Shown: in pieces, positions 7,684 to 16,273 of the stretch
How positions within the stretch are numbered: the first letter of the stretch is position 1
Layout of the letters: the number at the start of each line of letters is the position of its first letter
Assembly (NCBI GenBank): GCA_944325105.1
Contig: CALUYW010000005.1
Span: forward strand, 1 to 64,000
From: Candidatus Gastranaerophilales bacterium
GTDB lineage: Bacteria; Cyanobacteriota; Vampirovibrionia; Gastranaerophilales; Gastranaerophilaceae
Reading direction: 5' to 3'
Length of the DNA: 64,000 bases
The notes under the pieces: model-generated
The model's input: the letters and a program-made list of their open reading frames with translations, nothing else
Database searches by the model: none
Told to the model about the DNA's origin: nothing
Made by a program: the position numbers and the translations under genes

Positions 7684-9033
7684 ATGTCAAACTTGAGCAT
7701 AACAACTAAAATAATTCAACAACTAAGCAACAACAGCGGCTCTGTGGTACCGATTGCCGCTAAAGACACTTTAAGCAACTGCGCTATTACCTATATTTAT
7801 AATAAAGAAGCATCTAAAGAAGATGGCAGAGAAAGGGCAATAGAAGAGTTTGGAACAGAAGTTCTCTGGATTGGCGGCATACCGTTATTAAAAAAACTTT
7901 TTGATAAAACGGTTTATAAATTTTTTAAAGCTGACCCCGATTTTGATATCAGAAATTTAAAGAAAAATGCACAAGGCAAGCTGGATAAGCTTGAATTTCT
8001 TGCTAAAAATGCTCCCGATGTTAAGCAAAAAGAAGTTCTTGAAAATATTTTAAAGAATGAAAATGTTCAAAAACTCTACAAAAGACTACATGTGGCAAAG
8101 TTTATAACGGCAACCGCCGCAACTTTAGCAGGTTTGAGCGGACTTATAGTTTATAAACAAAAAACAACTCAAAAAGAACTTGAACAAAAGTACAAGAAAA
8201 AAATGGAGCTTCAAAACGCTTGTAATAAAGAAATAAAGAAAAACCCGGTGTTTGACAAGTTTATGGGTAATAAAGAAACATCTTTTAAAGGTGGTGGCAT
8301 ATCCAAGTTTTTATCAGGATTTATGTACAACCCTGTTATGAATATGTCTATACTTGATGCAGGCATTACAACAACAAGGCTTGCTCAGGGCAGAAAAGGC
8401 GAAAGATTTGAAATAGGCTTTAAAGAAGGATTTCAAATATTATTTATTTACTGTCTCGCTGAACCCATTCAAAGAGGGCTTGAAAAGCTAAGCTCTAAGT
8501 TCTTAAAAACGCCTATTAAAAACGAATATCAACTTTTAAGCAATGGTAAATTAAAAGAGCTTATAACAACAGATGGTTTAAAAGAATCCGTTGAAAACCT
8601 TGTAAAATCTGATGATGACAAGGCGCTTGAATATGTGTTTAAAAACCAAGACAATCCGCTTGTAAAAATGCTTAAAATCTCAGGTGAATTGCCGACAATA
8701 AAAGGAAGTGATACAATCGACTCTCTTGCTTTTATTGATACAAAAAAACTGAAAAATGCTGCAAAAAATATATCTGAGCTTGCCCAAAGTACAGCAGGAA
8801 AGGGGGATTTGGATAAATATTTATCTAGGGTAAAAAATATTAAAGGAGTGTCTGTTGTAGCAAATATCTTAATAGGCGCTACGGCTATCGGTGTATTGCA
8901 GCCAATGTTGAATATTATTTTAAGAAAGAAAAATAATAATGGTGAAACAATTAACCCTGCTATTAAAAATCTTGAAAAAGATATGGAGCAAAAGTTTGCT
9001 TTTAGCGGGAGTAAGGAAGTTAAACCTCAATAA
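7684..9033 (+). CDS. F-K-G motif membrane-associated protein, function unknown
   Basis: A 449-residue basic protein without a signal peptide. Hydrophobic stretches lie near residues 138-156, 248-258 and 385-405, separated by lysine-rich helical regions. An S-F-K-G-G-G motif is at 200-205, with a related F-S-G near the C-terminus. In style (helical, lysine-rich, isolated membrane segments, F-K-G) it matches the pair of proteins at 32357-34104, so I infer one lineage-specific group. The start ATG follows GTAGGGATAAAA, a weak but plausible ribosome site. Its stop overlaps the converging gene by 14 bases. No function can be stated. Confidence 0.7.
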   Translation: MSNLSITTKIIQQLSNNSGSVVPIAAKDTLSNCAITYIYNKEASKEDGRERAIEEFGTEVLWIGGIPLLKKLFDKTVYKFFKADPDFDIRNLKKNAQGKLDKLEFLAKNAPDVKQKEVLENILKNENVQKLYKRLHVAKFITATAATLAGLSGLIVYKQKTTQKELEQKYKKKMELQNACNKEIKKNPVFDKFMGNKETSFKGGGISKFLSGFMYNPVMNMSILDAGITTTRLAQGRKGERFEIGFKEGFQILFIYCLAEPIQRGLEKLSSKFLKTPIKNEYQLLSNGKLKELITTDGLKESVENLVKSDDDKALEYVFKNQDNPLVKMLKISGELPTIKGSDTIDSLAFIDTKKLKNAAKNISELAQSTAGKGDLDKYLSRVKNIKGVSVVANILIGATAIGVLQPMLNIILRKKNNNGETINPAIKNLEKDMEQKFAFSGSKEVKPQ

Positions 9034-9256
9034 ATAAGCGTCTGCCTACGATATTTGGTTTGCCGTTGTAATAACCTGCAAAGTATCCGCCGCTTACGGG
9101 GGTGTTTTTGCCATAGTTTTGTGATGAATTAAAACTTGAACCTAAAAACGGATTTTGTTCTTGAGCGAAAGGATTGTAGCTTTTTTTAGTACTAACGGGA
9201 GCACTTTGAGTTGTTTGAATTGACTTTGTAATCATAGAAACAAGATTTGTAAGCAT
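9020..9256 (-). CDS. Small Asn/Ser/Gly-rich protein, function unknown
   Basis: A 78-residue protein that begins MLTNLVSMITKSIQTTQ and then becomes low-complexity, rich in Ser, Asn, Tyr and Gly, with NPF occurring twice (NPFAQEQNPF) and a GYFAGYYNGKPN stretch near the end. An AAAGGA site at good spacing before the ATG supports translation. It converges on and overlaps the F-K-G membrane protein gene by 14 bases. It has no transmembrane segment or cysteine. I do not recognise it; such composition suits a disordered or secreted small protein. Confidence 0.55.
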   Translation of the reverse strand: MLTNLVSMITKSIQTTQSAPVSTKKSYNPFAQEQNPFLGSSFNSSQNYGKNTPVSGGYFAGYYNGKPNIVGRRLFIEV

Positions 9257-9486
9257 TTCATTCCTTTCACACGTTTGTATATTTTTTATAATGAAATTTT
9301 AAGATTTGTCTATATTTATTTTAGCGAATTATGAAGAAAAAAATAAAATAAAGATACAAAAAATCCTCCGTTTGTAGGGCATTTTGACAATCAAAAAAAT
9401 CTTCTTGTAAAAATATCTGTTAAAAATTCAAAATCCATGCTAATATTTTGTTATATTGACACTATCCGTATAAGAGGTACAGGAAG

Positions 9487-11019
9487 ATTAATTATATAAT
9501 TTATATAATACTTGCAGTTTTGACTGTTGCGCTTATTGTTTCGCTAATTTCAAATGCAAAACAGAAGACAAAACTTGAAGTATTCAGTGAAAATGAAAAG
9601 AAATTACAAAAAGAGTTTGAAGAAAAAGAAAGCTTTTTAAAGAAAGAAGCTATGATTGCTGCAAAAGAGCAGCTCCATTTTGAGCGCCAAAAGTTTGACG
9701 ATGAAGTTCGCGAAAGACGCTCCGAGATTAACAGGCTTGAAAATTCTTTAATGAAAAAAGAAGAACAGCTTGAAGGGCGTGTTCAAAAAAATGTTGATAA
9801 AGAGCATGAATTAAACAAAAAATACGACGAACTTCTTGATAAAGAAGATTATCTTGCAGAAATTGTTGCAAAACAGCTCTCTGAACTTGAGCGTGTTGCG
9901 CAGCTTTCTCGCGAAGAGGCAAAAAATATGCTCTTGGAGCAGCTAAAGGCAGAACTTGCTCAAGAGCAGGTTCAGTTAATTCGTGAAAATGAACAAAAAA
10001 TTAAAGAAACGGCAGAAGAAAAATCAAGAGAGATTTTATCTCAGGTTATGCAAAGATGTGCAATAGAGCAGGTTATAGAATCTACCGTATCTGTTGTTTC
10101 TCTGCCTTCTGACGAGATGAAAGGCCGCATTATAGGTCGTGAGGGCAGAAATATAAGAACCCTTGAGACCCTAACAGGTGTTGACCTTATTATTGATGAC
10201 ACGCCCGAGGCTGTTGTATTATCTTCATTTGACCCTGTAAGACGCGAGATTGCACGCCTTACAATAGAAAAACTAATTGCTGACGGCAGAATTCATCCTG
10301 TTAGGATTGAAGAAGTTTATGAAAAATCTACAAAAGAAATTGAAAATAAAATGAGACAAGAAGGCGAGCGCGCAGCGCACGACCTTGGAATTATGAACCT
10401 TAACAAAGAGCTTACCAAGACTCTTGGACGCTTATATTATAGAACAAGCTACGGTCAAAATGTGCTTAAACATTCAATTGAAGTGGCGCAAATTGCAGGC
10501 ATGTTGGCATCTGAGCTGGGTGCAGATGTTAATCAGGCAAAGCGTGCGGGCTTGTTGCATGATATTGGCAAAGCAGTCGATCAGGAGCAAGAGGGCACAC
10601 ACATTTCTTTGGGTGTAGAGCTTGCAAGACGCTTTGGCGAAAAAGAAGAAATAGTTCATGCAATAGAAGCTCATCATGATGATGTTCCGGCACATACTCT
10701 TGTTGCTGCACTTGTTAAAATTGCAGACACCGTGAGCGCTGGCAGACCCGGTGCAAGACGTGACACGCTTGAAATCTATATTAAACGCCTCAAAAAGCTT
10801 GAAGAGATAGCAAGCAGTTATGAGGGCATAAGACAGTCCTTTGCAGTTCAGGCAGGTCGTGAGGTTAGGGTTGTGGTTCAACCTAATGTGTTTGACGATG
10901 CTGCAAGTGCAAAATTGGCTCGTGACATAGCTAAACGCATTGAGGATGAACTTGAATACCCTGGGCAAATCCGTGTTACGGTTGTCAGGGAAGCTCGTGT
11001 TACCGAAATTGCAAAGTAA
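9487..11019 (+). CDS. rny: Ribonuclease Y, with a probable non-canonical start codon
   Basis: Membrane-anchored endoribonuclease that starts mRNA decay. A long coiled coil (about residues 30-180) is followed by a KH domain (GRIIGREGRNIRTLETLTG) and an HD domain (LKHSIEVAQIAG, LLHDIGKAVD). The only canonical in-frame start, TTG at 9520, would cut off half of the N-terminal membrane anchor that the family needs. Extending upstream adds INYIIYIILAV and completes it, but no ATG, GTG or TTG exists before the in-frame stop at 9457. I therefore place the start at ATT 9487 (AGAGG nine bases upstream); ATA at 9496 (AGGAAG nine bases upstream) is the alternative. ymdB follows after three bases. Confidence 0.93.
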   Translation: MNYIIYIILAVLTVALIVSLISNAKQKTKLEVFSENEKKLQKEFEEKESFLKKEAMIAAKEQLHFERQKFDDEVRERRSEINRLENSLMKKEEQLEGRVQKNVDKEHELNKKYDELLDKEDYLAEIVAKQLSELERVAQLSREEAKNMLLEQLKAELAQEQVQLIRENEQKIKETAEEKSREILSQVMQRCAIEQVIESTVSVVSLPSDEMKGRIIGREGRNIRTLETLTGVDLIIDDTPEAVVLSSFDPVRREIARLTIEKLIADGRIHPVRIEEVYEKSTKEIENKMRQEGERAAHDLGIMNLNKELTKTLGRLYYRTSYGQNVLKHSIEVAQIAGMLASELGADVNQAKRAGLLHDIGKAVDQEQEGTHISLGVELARRFGEKEEIVHAIEAHHDDVPAHTLVAALVKIADTVSAGRPGARRDTLEIYIKRLKKLEEIASSYEGIRQSFAVQAGREVRVVVQPNVFDDAASAKLARDIAKRIEDELEYPGQIRVTVVREARVTEIAK

Positions 11020-11022
11020 GAA

Positions 11023-11829
11023 ATGTCTAAAGAGTTTAAAATACTTTTTCTGGGCGACATTGTAGGTCGTCCCGGAAGAGAGATTGTAAAAGAGTTTTTA
11101 GAAAACGATAAAAAGGCTAAAGGCTGCGATTTTGTCATTGCAAATGCTGAAAATGCCTCTCATGGCTTTGGTTTGACTTTAAAAAACCATGATGAGTTTC
11201 TTCAGTGGGGTATAAATTGCCTGACATCAGGTAATCATATTTGGGATAAAAAAGATGTTTTTAGCTATATAGATGAATCAAGCGCGCTTGTAAGACCCTA
11301 TAATTACCCTGAGGCTCAAGGGGTGGGCTATAGAATATTTGAAAATGGTGTAATTGTTATAAATATGCTGGGTAGAACTTTTATGCCGCCAATTGACTGC
11401 CCTTTTAGAGCCCTAGAAGTAGTTGTGGAGAAATTAAAATCAACTTGTGATTTTGAAAATATGATTTCTTTTGTTGATTTTCACGCTGAAGCAACGGCGG
11501 AGAAAATTTGTTTTGCAAAGTATGCCGCATCTTTAGGAATTAAAGCGGTTGTCGGTACCCACACACATGTGCAGACATCAGATGAAAAAATAATTGACGG
11601 GAAATGCGCATACTTAACAGATGCGGGTTTTTGCGGCTCATCAGAGGGTGTAATTGGTATGGATTATCAAAATTCGCTAAAGCGCCTTTTGAGTGCCATT
11701 CCTGCAAGGTTTGATGTTGATGAGTCAGATTACTCTCAAATTAATGCTTGTATTATCTCTTTTGATAAAAAAACAGGCATAGCAAAAAAGATTGAAAGAA
11801 TTAATTTTATTAGTGAGGTAAAGAAATGA
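11023..11829 (+). CDS. ymdB: YmdB-family metallophosphoesterase
   Basis: A 268-residue member of the TIGR00282 calcineurin-like phosphoesterases, whose Bacillus member hydrolyses 2',3'-cyclic AMP. Metal-binding motifs are visible: LFLGDIVGRPGR at the N-terminus, ANAENASHGFG (about 40), SGNHIWDKKD (about 70), VDFHAEATAEK (about 150) and VGTHTHVQTSD (about 180). It lies directly after rny, the same neighbourhood as in Firmicutes. This suggests the RNA-decay/cyclic-nucleotide link is kept here, which is inference from synteny. Confidence 0.93.
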   Translation: MSKEFKILFLGDIVGRPGREIVKEFLENDKKAKGCDFVIANAENASHGFGLTLKNHDEFLQWGINCLTSGNHIWDKKDVFSYIDESSALVRPYNYPEAQGVGYRIFENGVIVINMLGRTFMPPIDCPFRALEVVVEKLKSTCDFENMISFVDFHAEATAEKICFAKYAASLGIKAVVGTHTHVQTSDEKIIDGKCAYLTDAGFCGSSEGVIGMDYQNSLKRLLSAIPARFDVDESDYSQINACIISFDKKTGIAKKIERINFISEVKK

Positions 11830-11842
11830 TAGAGAGGTAAAA

Positions 11843-12694
11843 GTGAAGATTGATTTGCACATTCACACCACCTACTCGGATGGAGCTTTTTCTCCCGAGC
11901 AGGTGGTTGATACAGCACTTGAAAATAATCTTGACGTGATTGCGCTTACTGACCACGACAATATCTTGTCACACAAAATCGCAAACGATTACGTTAAAGA
12001 AAAAGGCTATAAGCTTGAAATCATTCCAGGAGTTGAAATAAACACAATTTATAAAGGTTATGAAGTTCATATTTTAGGCTACTTTATGGACACAGATAAC
12101 CCTGAGTTTGTAAAGCTCCTAAAAGAGCAGCAGCAAGCGCGTATTAACCAAACTACAAAGATAGTTGAGCTATTAAATAAAAAAGCAGGCATAAGGGTAA
12201 AATTTGACGACATAAAAGCTCTGGTTGCCCCCGGTGGCAGTATAGGTCGTCCTCATATAGCGCGTGCCATAACATCAGCAGGCGGTGTGGCAAATGTAAT
12301 GGAGGCGTATTCAAAATACATAAATGACTCATCTCCCGTTTATGTAACAAGAAAAACAGTCAGCCCGCATGATGCTGTTGAAATTATTTATGATGCCGGA
12401 GGCATTCCTGTTTTTGCTCACCCTATTGATGTTGATATATCGGAAAAATTAATAAAAGAACTGACGGGTTTTGGCCTAAGGGGGATTGAAGCGTATCATA
12501 GAAAGCACTCTCCTGCGGTTGTAGAGTACTTTTCAACATTGGCTGAAAAATTTGGTCTTATTATAACGGGCGGGTCAGATTTCCATGCGCCATCGGTTAA
12601 CCATGGAGCAATATTGATGGGTAAAAACTTTGTCCCTGCTTGGGTTTATGATGAATTAATAAAAGAGAAAAAAAGAATAGAAATGTTGTATTAA
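11843..12694 (+). CDS. PHP-domain phosphoesterase (TrpH/RNase AM-like)
   Basis: A 283-residue PHP protein starting MKIDLHIHTTYSDGAFSPE. Metal ligands are seen in HIHTTYSD, ALTDHDN, PGVEIN, IPVFAHPID and GGSDFHAP. Family members (E. coli YciV/RnaAM) are 5'-3' exonucleases acting on RNA or 3',5'-nucleoside bisphosphates. The start is a GTG preceded by GAGAGG. It follows rny and ymdB at 13 bases, so all three probably form one operon with a nucleic-acid turnover theme. A strong bidirectional terminator follows immediately. Confidence 0.9.
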   Translation: MKIDLHIHTTYSDGAFSPEQVVDTALENNLDVIALTDHDNILSHKIANDYVKEKGYKLEIIPGVEINTIYKGYEVHILGYFMDTDNPEFVKLLKEQQQARINQTTKIVELLNKKAGIRVKFDDIKALVAPGGSIGRPHIARAITSAGGVANVMEAYSKYINDSSPVYVTRKTVSPHDAVEIIYDAGGIPVFAHPIDVDISEKLIKELTGFGLRGIEAYHRKHSPAVVEYFSTLAEKFGLIITGGSDFHAPSVNHGAILMGKNFVPAWVYDELIKEKKRIEMLY

Positions 12695-12722
12695 AAAAGA
12701 CCCGTTTATTCGGGTCTTTTTT
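12693..12722. terminator. Bidirectional terminator
   Basis: AAAAAAGACCCG and CGGGTCTTTTTT flank a six-base loop, giving a 12-bp stem with A and T runs on both sides. It serves the PHP gene on the + strand. The converging gene's last seven codons are embedded in it. Confidence 0.85.
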
Positions 12723-14145
12723 CAGGTTTAAGTGTGTATTTATCACAAAAGTTCATTATTTTATCACACAGCTCCTCTATTTCATCTTGTTTCTCTTGGT
12801 CTATTCTTTTATCAACAAACGGAAACGGGGTGAGCTTATGTGTTTTGTCATTGAGGTAATATCTGCCTGATTTCCCTCTATCATCTTCAACATAAAGCTG
12901 GTGTTTTATGTCTATTGCTTTTTCAAATTCTTCAAGAAAATAACTTAAATCCAAATCGCACTGAGCTGAGGTACTTGCGATTACGTTAAATATTTTCATA
13001 GGTGTTTTTGAAGGCGGTATGGGTTTTGTCCCGGCAGATGCAGGGTGTTGTATATCCAGTGCTCTTCCAGAGGCTCTGTCTAAGAACCAGTTTTGTATTT
13101 CATATTTTGTTGTGTGATTGGGGTCTCTAAAATATAATCTCACGGATTCAATTTTTCCGCTTGATACAACATCTACAGGTGCACTATTTTCATACGCCAG
13201 AAGAGAGTCACTTGTTCTGCTTGTTAGAAACCTTACTTGAAATTCGTATTTCATTGTAGGTTTTTTCTCGCCGTCTTTTTGTTTTGTTAACAATACAGGC
13301 TCATCTGTGGTGCCGTAGTAATTCATTTCATACGGTCTTCCATGCATATCAAAGAAAATAAGACTTGTCACATTTCCGTCTTTATCAAATGTTTTTTCGC
13401 TTCTTTTGTAAGATGTTCTGTCGAAAGTTGTAATTTTTCTTACGGTTTTACCATCTTCATAGTAGTCTGTTCTTTTCTTTGGCTTGTGTTTTTCGGTTAG
13501 CATTGTAATGCTGTCTTTTACCTCTTGAGTGTATGGATTGGGCTCTACTAAGCCCTTTCTCAAAAAGTAGGTTTCAGACATTTTTTTGTGTGTTTTTCTG
13601 TTTCTTATAACAAGTGTTGTATCGCTTAATTCTATTTCACCTATGTGATGATGTGCATAAACTTCGGGTGTAAAGGTTAATTTATCCCAAACGGCAAAGT
13701 CACCCACTATGTCGTTGTATTTTAAAATATTTATTTCTTTTATGTCGGGATTATTTTCGTCAGGATATGAAAATTCGTATATTTTTTCTATTTCAGTGTC
13801 ATTGTCAGGCGAAAATCTTGTAACGCGCTCAAGCAGGCCGTCTTTGTATTCAAGTGTAGTTTTTCTGCAGTAGCCCTTTCCTTCTTGTACTATTGTCCCA
13901 CTGTAAGGTTTTCCGTCTGCTCTGGAGTATATCAACCCGTTTGAGTTTTGAAACAGCCCCTTTTCTCTTCCTTTTGCAGAAATTTTCATATCAGCCAATG
14001 CAAGTGCTGCACTCACATCTTGTTGCGTTCTAAAATTGTCACCACCAATGTTTGTCTCTTTTATCTCTTTGTCTTCTTTGCCTTTAAATGAAATTTTTCC
14101 GAGACGGTTCAGGGGGATGTAAGATATTGCTTTTATTTTGCTCAT
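12706..14145 (-). CDS. F-K-G motif protein with MORN-like segments, function unknown
   Basis: A 479-residue protein without signal peptide or membrane segment. Residues 1-25 (MSKIKAISYIPLNR, then ISFKG) carry the N-terminal F-K-G motif also seen at 32357. Downstream the protein is rich in short repeats of the type YSRADGKPYSGTIV..G, EYKDGLLERVTRF, YYEDGKTVRKITTF and FDKDGNVTSLIFFD. These resemble the toxin-immunity/MORN-like beta-hairpin repeats of extracellular or effector-like proteins. An AAGGAG site precedes the ATG. The terminator hairpin overlaps its C-terminal codons. I cannot name a function. Confidence 0.7.
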   Translation of the reverse strand: MSKIKAISYIPLNRLGKISFKGKEDKEIKETNIGGDNFRTQQDVSAALALADMKISAKGREKGLFQNSNGLIYSRADGKPYSGTIVQEGKGYCRKTTLEYKDGLLERVTRFSPDNDTEIEKIYEFSYPDENNPDIKEINILKYNDIVGDFAVWDKLTFTPEVYAHHHIGEIELSDTTLVIRNRKTHKKMSETYFLRKGLVEPNPYTQEVKDSITMLTEKHKPKKRTDYYEDGKTVRKITTFDRTSYKRSEKTFDKDGNVTSLIFFDMHGRPYEMNYYGTTDEPVLLTKQKDGEKKPTMKYEFQVRFLTSRTSDSLLAYENSAPVDVVSSGKIESVRLYFRDPNHTTKYEIQNWFLDRASGRALDIQHPASAGTKPIPPSKTPMKIFNVIASTSAQCDLDLSYFLEEFEKAIDIKHQLYVEDDRGKSGRYYLNDKTHKLTPFPFVDKRIDQEKQDEIEELCDKIMNFCDKYTLKPEKRPE

Positions 14146-14213
14146 TTAAAACTCCTTATGGGGTATGTTTCTTTAAAACTTCTAAAAAATTTTTTTTACC
14201 ATTTTTTTTCGTT

Positions 14214-14242
14214 TTGTTAAGAAAACTTAAGGGCTGTTACAT
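14214..14242 (+). promoter_or_regulatory. Probable promoter of the DUF262-like/obgE unit
   Basis: TTGTTA (14214-14219), a 17-base spacer and TTACAT (14237-14242). It lies about 60 bases before the ATG at 14302, in the spacer between divergent genes. Confidence 0.4.
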
Positions 14243-14301
14243 ATTTGGAGATTTTAAAAGTGCAATGTAGAATGTTGTTTGTAATAATTTTAAGGGATAT
14301 T

Positions 14302-14859
14302 ATGACAAAAATTGAGACACTAAATTCTATAACCAAGTTTTTAGAACTTGCCTTGAGCCAAGACGGGCTTGAATTTTACCTGAAAATAAAAAAGTCTTTT
14401 GCGACTGATGAAGAGATGTTTTATGATTTTTTGTATGATTATTTGACAATACAAAAAGGCGGTAAAACGCCTGATGGAAACTCTATATATGCTGATTTTA
14501 CGGTATATTATGACAGATTTTCGAACATTCAGGGAGAAAGAAAGATACTTGAACAAATTGCAAAGTATGCAAAATACTATCTTATGCTAAGACTTGAGTA
14601 TATTGATAATAAAGAGTTTGCAAGGTGTATATCTGTTATAAATGCGTATGGAGCATGGGATGTATATCCTTTTTTGCTGGAAGTTATGGATGATTGGGAA
14701 AATAACAGAATAGACAGCGGTGCACTTCTTGAAATGTTAAATGTTATAGAGGATTTGGCATACAGAAGATTGCAGGGCGAAGAGAATATAGATTTGACAT
14801 CAATAGGTCTTGATATCAATAGGATGCTTTATAATGCAGCACAAAGGAGCGTGAGTTAA
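14302..14859 (+). CDS. DUF262 (GmrSD-like) helical-domain protein, truncated form
   Basis: A 185-residue all-helical protein. Its pattern (EQIAKYAKYYLML, then a short segment, YPFLLEVMDDWENNRIDSGALLEMLNVIEDLAYRR) strongly resembles the helical part of DUF262/GmrSD proteins just after their ParB-like nuclease domain. The nuclease/NTPase domain with its DGQQR motif and the C-terminal HNH domain are absent. The ATG at 14302 follows AAGGGA and is preferred over a longer in-frame start. Its stop overlaps the obgE ATG (TAATG), so the two are translationally coupled. It could be a domesticated fragment of a restriction-type gene or a lineage-specific helical protein. The resemblance is by eye only. 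Confidence 0.6.
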   Translation: MTKIETLNSITKFLELALSQDGLEFYLKIKKSFATDEEMFYDFLYDYLTIQKGGKTPDGNSIYADFTVYYDRFSNIQGERKILEQIAKYAKYYLMLRLEYIDNKEFARCISVINAYGAWDVYPFLLEVMDDWENNRIDSGALLEMLNVIEDLAYRRLQGEENIDLTSIGLDINRMLYNAAQRSVS

Positions 14860-16145
14860 TGGCGGCATTTATCGACAAGGCTAAAATTAAGGTTATATCC
14901 GGCAGGGGCGGTAACGGTTGTGTTGCGTGGAGAAGGGAAAAATTTGTTGATAAAGGCGGCCCCGCAGGTGGAGACGGTGGCTCGGGCGGCGATATATATT
15001 TTGTAGCGGATGAAAATCTTTCAACACTACTTGATTTTACATATAAATCGGTATTTAGGGCGCAAGATGGCGAAAACGGCAGAAATAAAAACCAACACGG
15101 GCATGGCGGTAAGAGTCTTTACCTTAAGGTTCCTGTTGGTGTAATTGTAAGGGATTTGAGAACAGACAAGGTAATTGCCGACTTAAACGAGCATGAAAAA
15201 ACAGTGCTTGTCGCAAAAGGCGGAAGAGGCGGCAGGGGAAATGCAAGATTTGCTACTGCACAAAAAAGGAGCCCGCAGTTTTGTGAGCCCGGTGAAGCTG
15301 CCGTAGAAAGAGATTTAGAGCTGGAGCTAAAGCTCATAGCTGATATAGGGTTATTGGGTATGCCCAATGCTGGCAAGTCAAGTCTCATAAGCCTTATAAG
15401 CTCTGCTCGCCCAAAGGTTGCTGATTATCCTTTTACTACCCTTACGCCAAATTTAGGTGTGGTGAAAAAGCCTGACGGAGATGGTTTTGTCGTTGCAGAC
15501 ATACCCGGATTGATAGAAGGAGCGTCAGAGGGTGTAGGTCTTGGTTATGAGTTTTTAAGACATGTGCAAAGATGCAGGTTTTTTATTCACATGGTAGATG
15601 CAAGTGCACAGAATCCATTGGATAATTATTTAAAAATAAATAATGAGTTAAAGAAATATGACGAAGAGCTTGCCTTGAGACATCAGGTTCTGGTGTTAAA
15701 CAAGGCGGATATTGTTGAGCAGAAAAAAATAGAGGAGCTTGTAGAAAGCTTTAGTACATACAGTAATGAAATTTTTATTGTTTCTTGTGCGACATCTTTA
15801 GGTGTAGCTGATTTGCTGAGCAGACTATACGGACTTGTGGAAGAAATTCCAAGGCACGATATTGAGGTCGAGGTCGAAGAAGATTTTGACTTTAACAATA
15901 ACGATGATTCTGCATTTTGTATTACAAAACTTAACAAAAATACATATAGCGTAACCGGAGGAAAATTAAAACGACTTGTAGCCGTAACTGATATAAAAAA
16001 TGTTCAACAGATAAGGAGATTGTCTAATATAATGGATTCTATGGGCGTTTGGGCTTCCCTAAAGCAGGCTGGAATATGCAATCAAGATACCGTAATTGTT
16101 GAAGGTATGGAGATGATTTTTGTTGATGAGTATTTTTGTGAATAG
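14859..16145 (+). CDS. obgE: GTPase Obg
   Basis: Essential GTPase of large-subunit ribosome assembly and stress control. The glycine-rich Obg fold spans about 1-158 (GRGGNGCVAWRREKFVDKGGPAGG; GGRGGRGNARF). The G domain follows with the P-loop GMPNAGKSS, DIPGLIEGA (G3) and NKAD (G4), and an OCT domain forms the last ~80 residues. Its length of 428 residues is normal for OCT-bearing Obg. It is coupled to the upstream DUF262-like gene. Confidence 0.97.
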   Translation: MAAFIDKAKIKVISGRGGNGCVAWRREKFVDKGGPAGGDGGSGGDIYFVADENLSTLLDFTYKSVFRAQDGENGRNKNQHGHGGKSLYLKVPVGVIVRDLRTDKVIADLNEHEKTVLVAKGGRGGRGNARFATAQKRSPQFCEPGEAAVERDLELELKLIADIGLLGMPNAGKSSLISLISSARPKVADYPFTTLTPNLGVVKKPDGDGFVVADIPGLIEGASEGVGLGYEFLRHVQRCRFFIHMVDASAQNPLDNYLKINNELKKYDEELALRHQVLVLNKADIVEQKKIEELVESFSTYSNEIFIVSCATSLGVADLLSRLYGLVEEIPRHDIEVEVEEDFDFNNNDDSAFCITKLNKNTYSVTGGKLKRLVAVTDIKNVQQIRRLSNIMDSMGVWASLKQAGICNQDTVIVEGMEMIFVDEYFCE

Positions 16146-16171
16146 GTCATTTGGAGGATTTTTTACAAAAA

Positions 16172-16200
16172 TTGACGACAATATGGTATGAATATATCAT
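16172..16200 (+). promoter_or_regulatory. Promoter of the secretion/pilus operon
   Basis: TTGACG (16172-16177), a 17-base spacer, TATCAT (16195-16200). It lies 74 bases before the first gene of the four-gene operon and is among the best sigma-70-like matches in the window. Confidence 0.55.
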
Positions 16201-16273
16201 AATAGATATTAGGATTACATGTGAACTTATAAAAGTTTGGTTAGAAACAAGTAGTTAGTATTGAAAGAGACAG

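Noticed and set aside
9100..9190. Two NPF tripeptides as a eukaryotic EH-domain binding signal
   Set aside because: The motif is very short and lies in a low-complexity Asn/Pro/Phe region; nothing else supports a host-interaction role.
9384..9412. TTGACA-17-GTAAAA as the rny promoter
   Set aside because: The -10 is poor and it lies about 75-80 bases before the likely start; other equally weak options exist in this AT-rich stretch, so I did not annotate it.
10474..10968. Long open frame antisense to rny
   Set aside because: It is a shadow of the rny reading frame: no ribosome site, cysteine-rich nonsense composition and no family resemblance.
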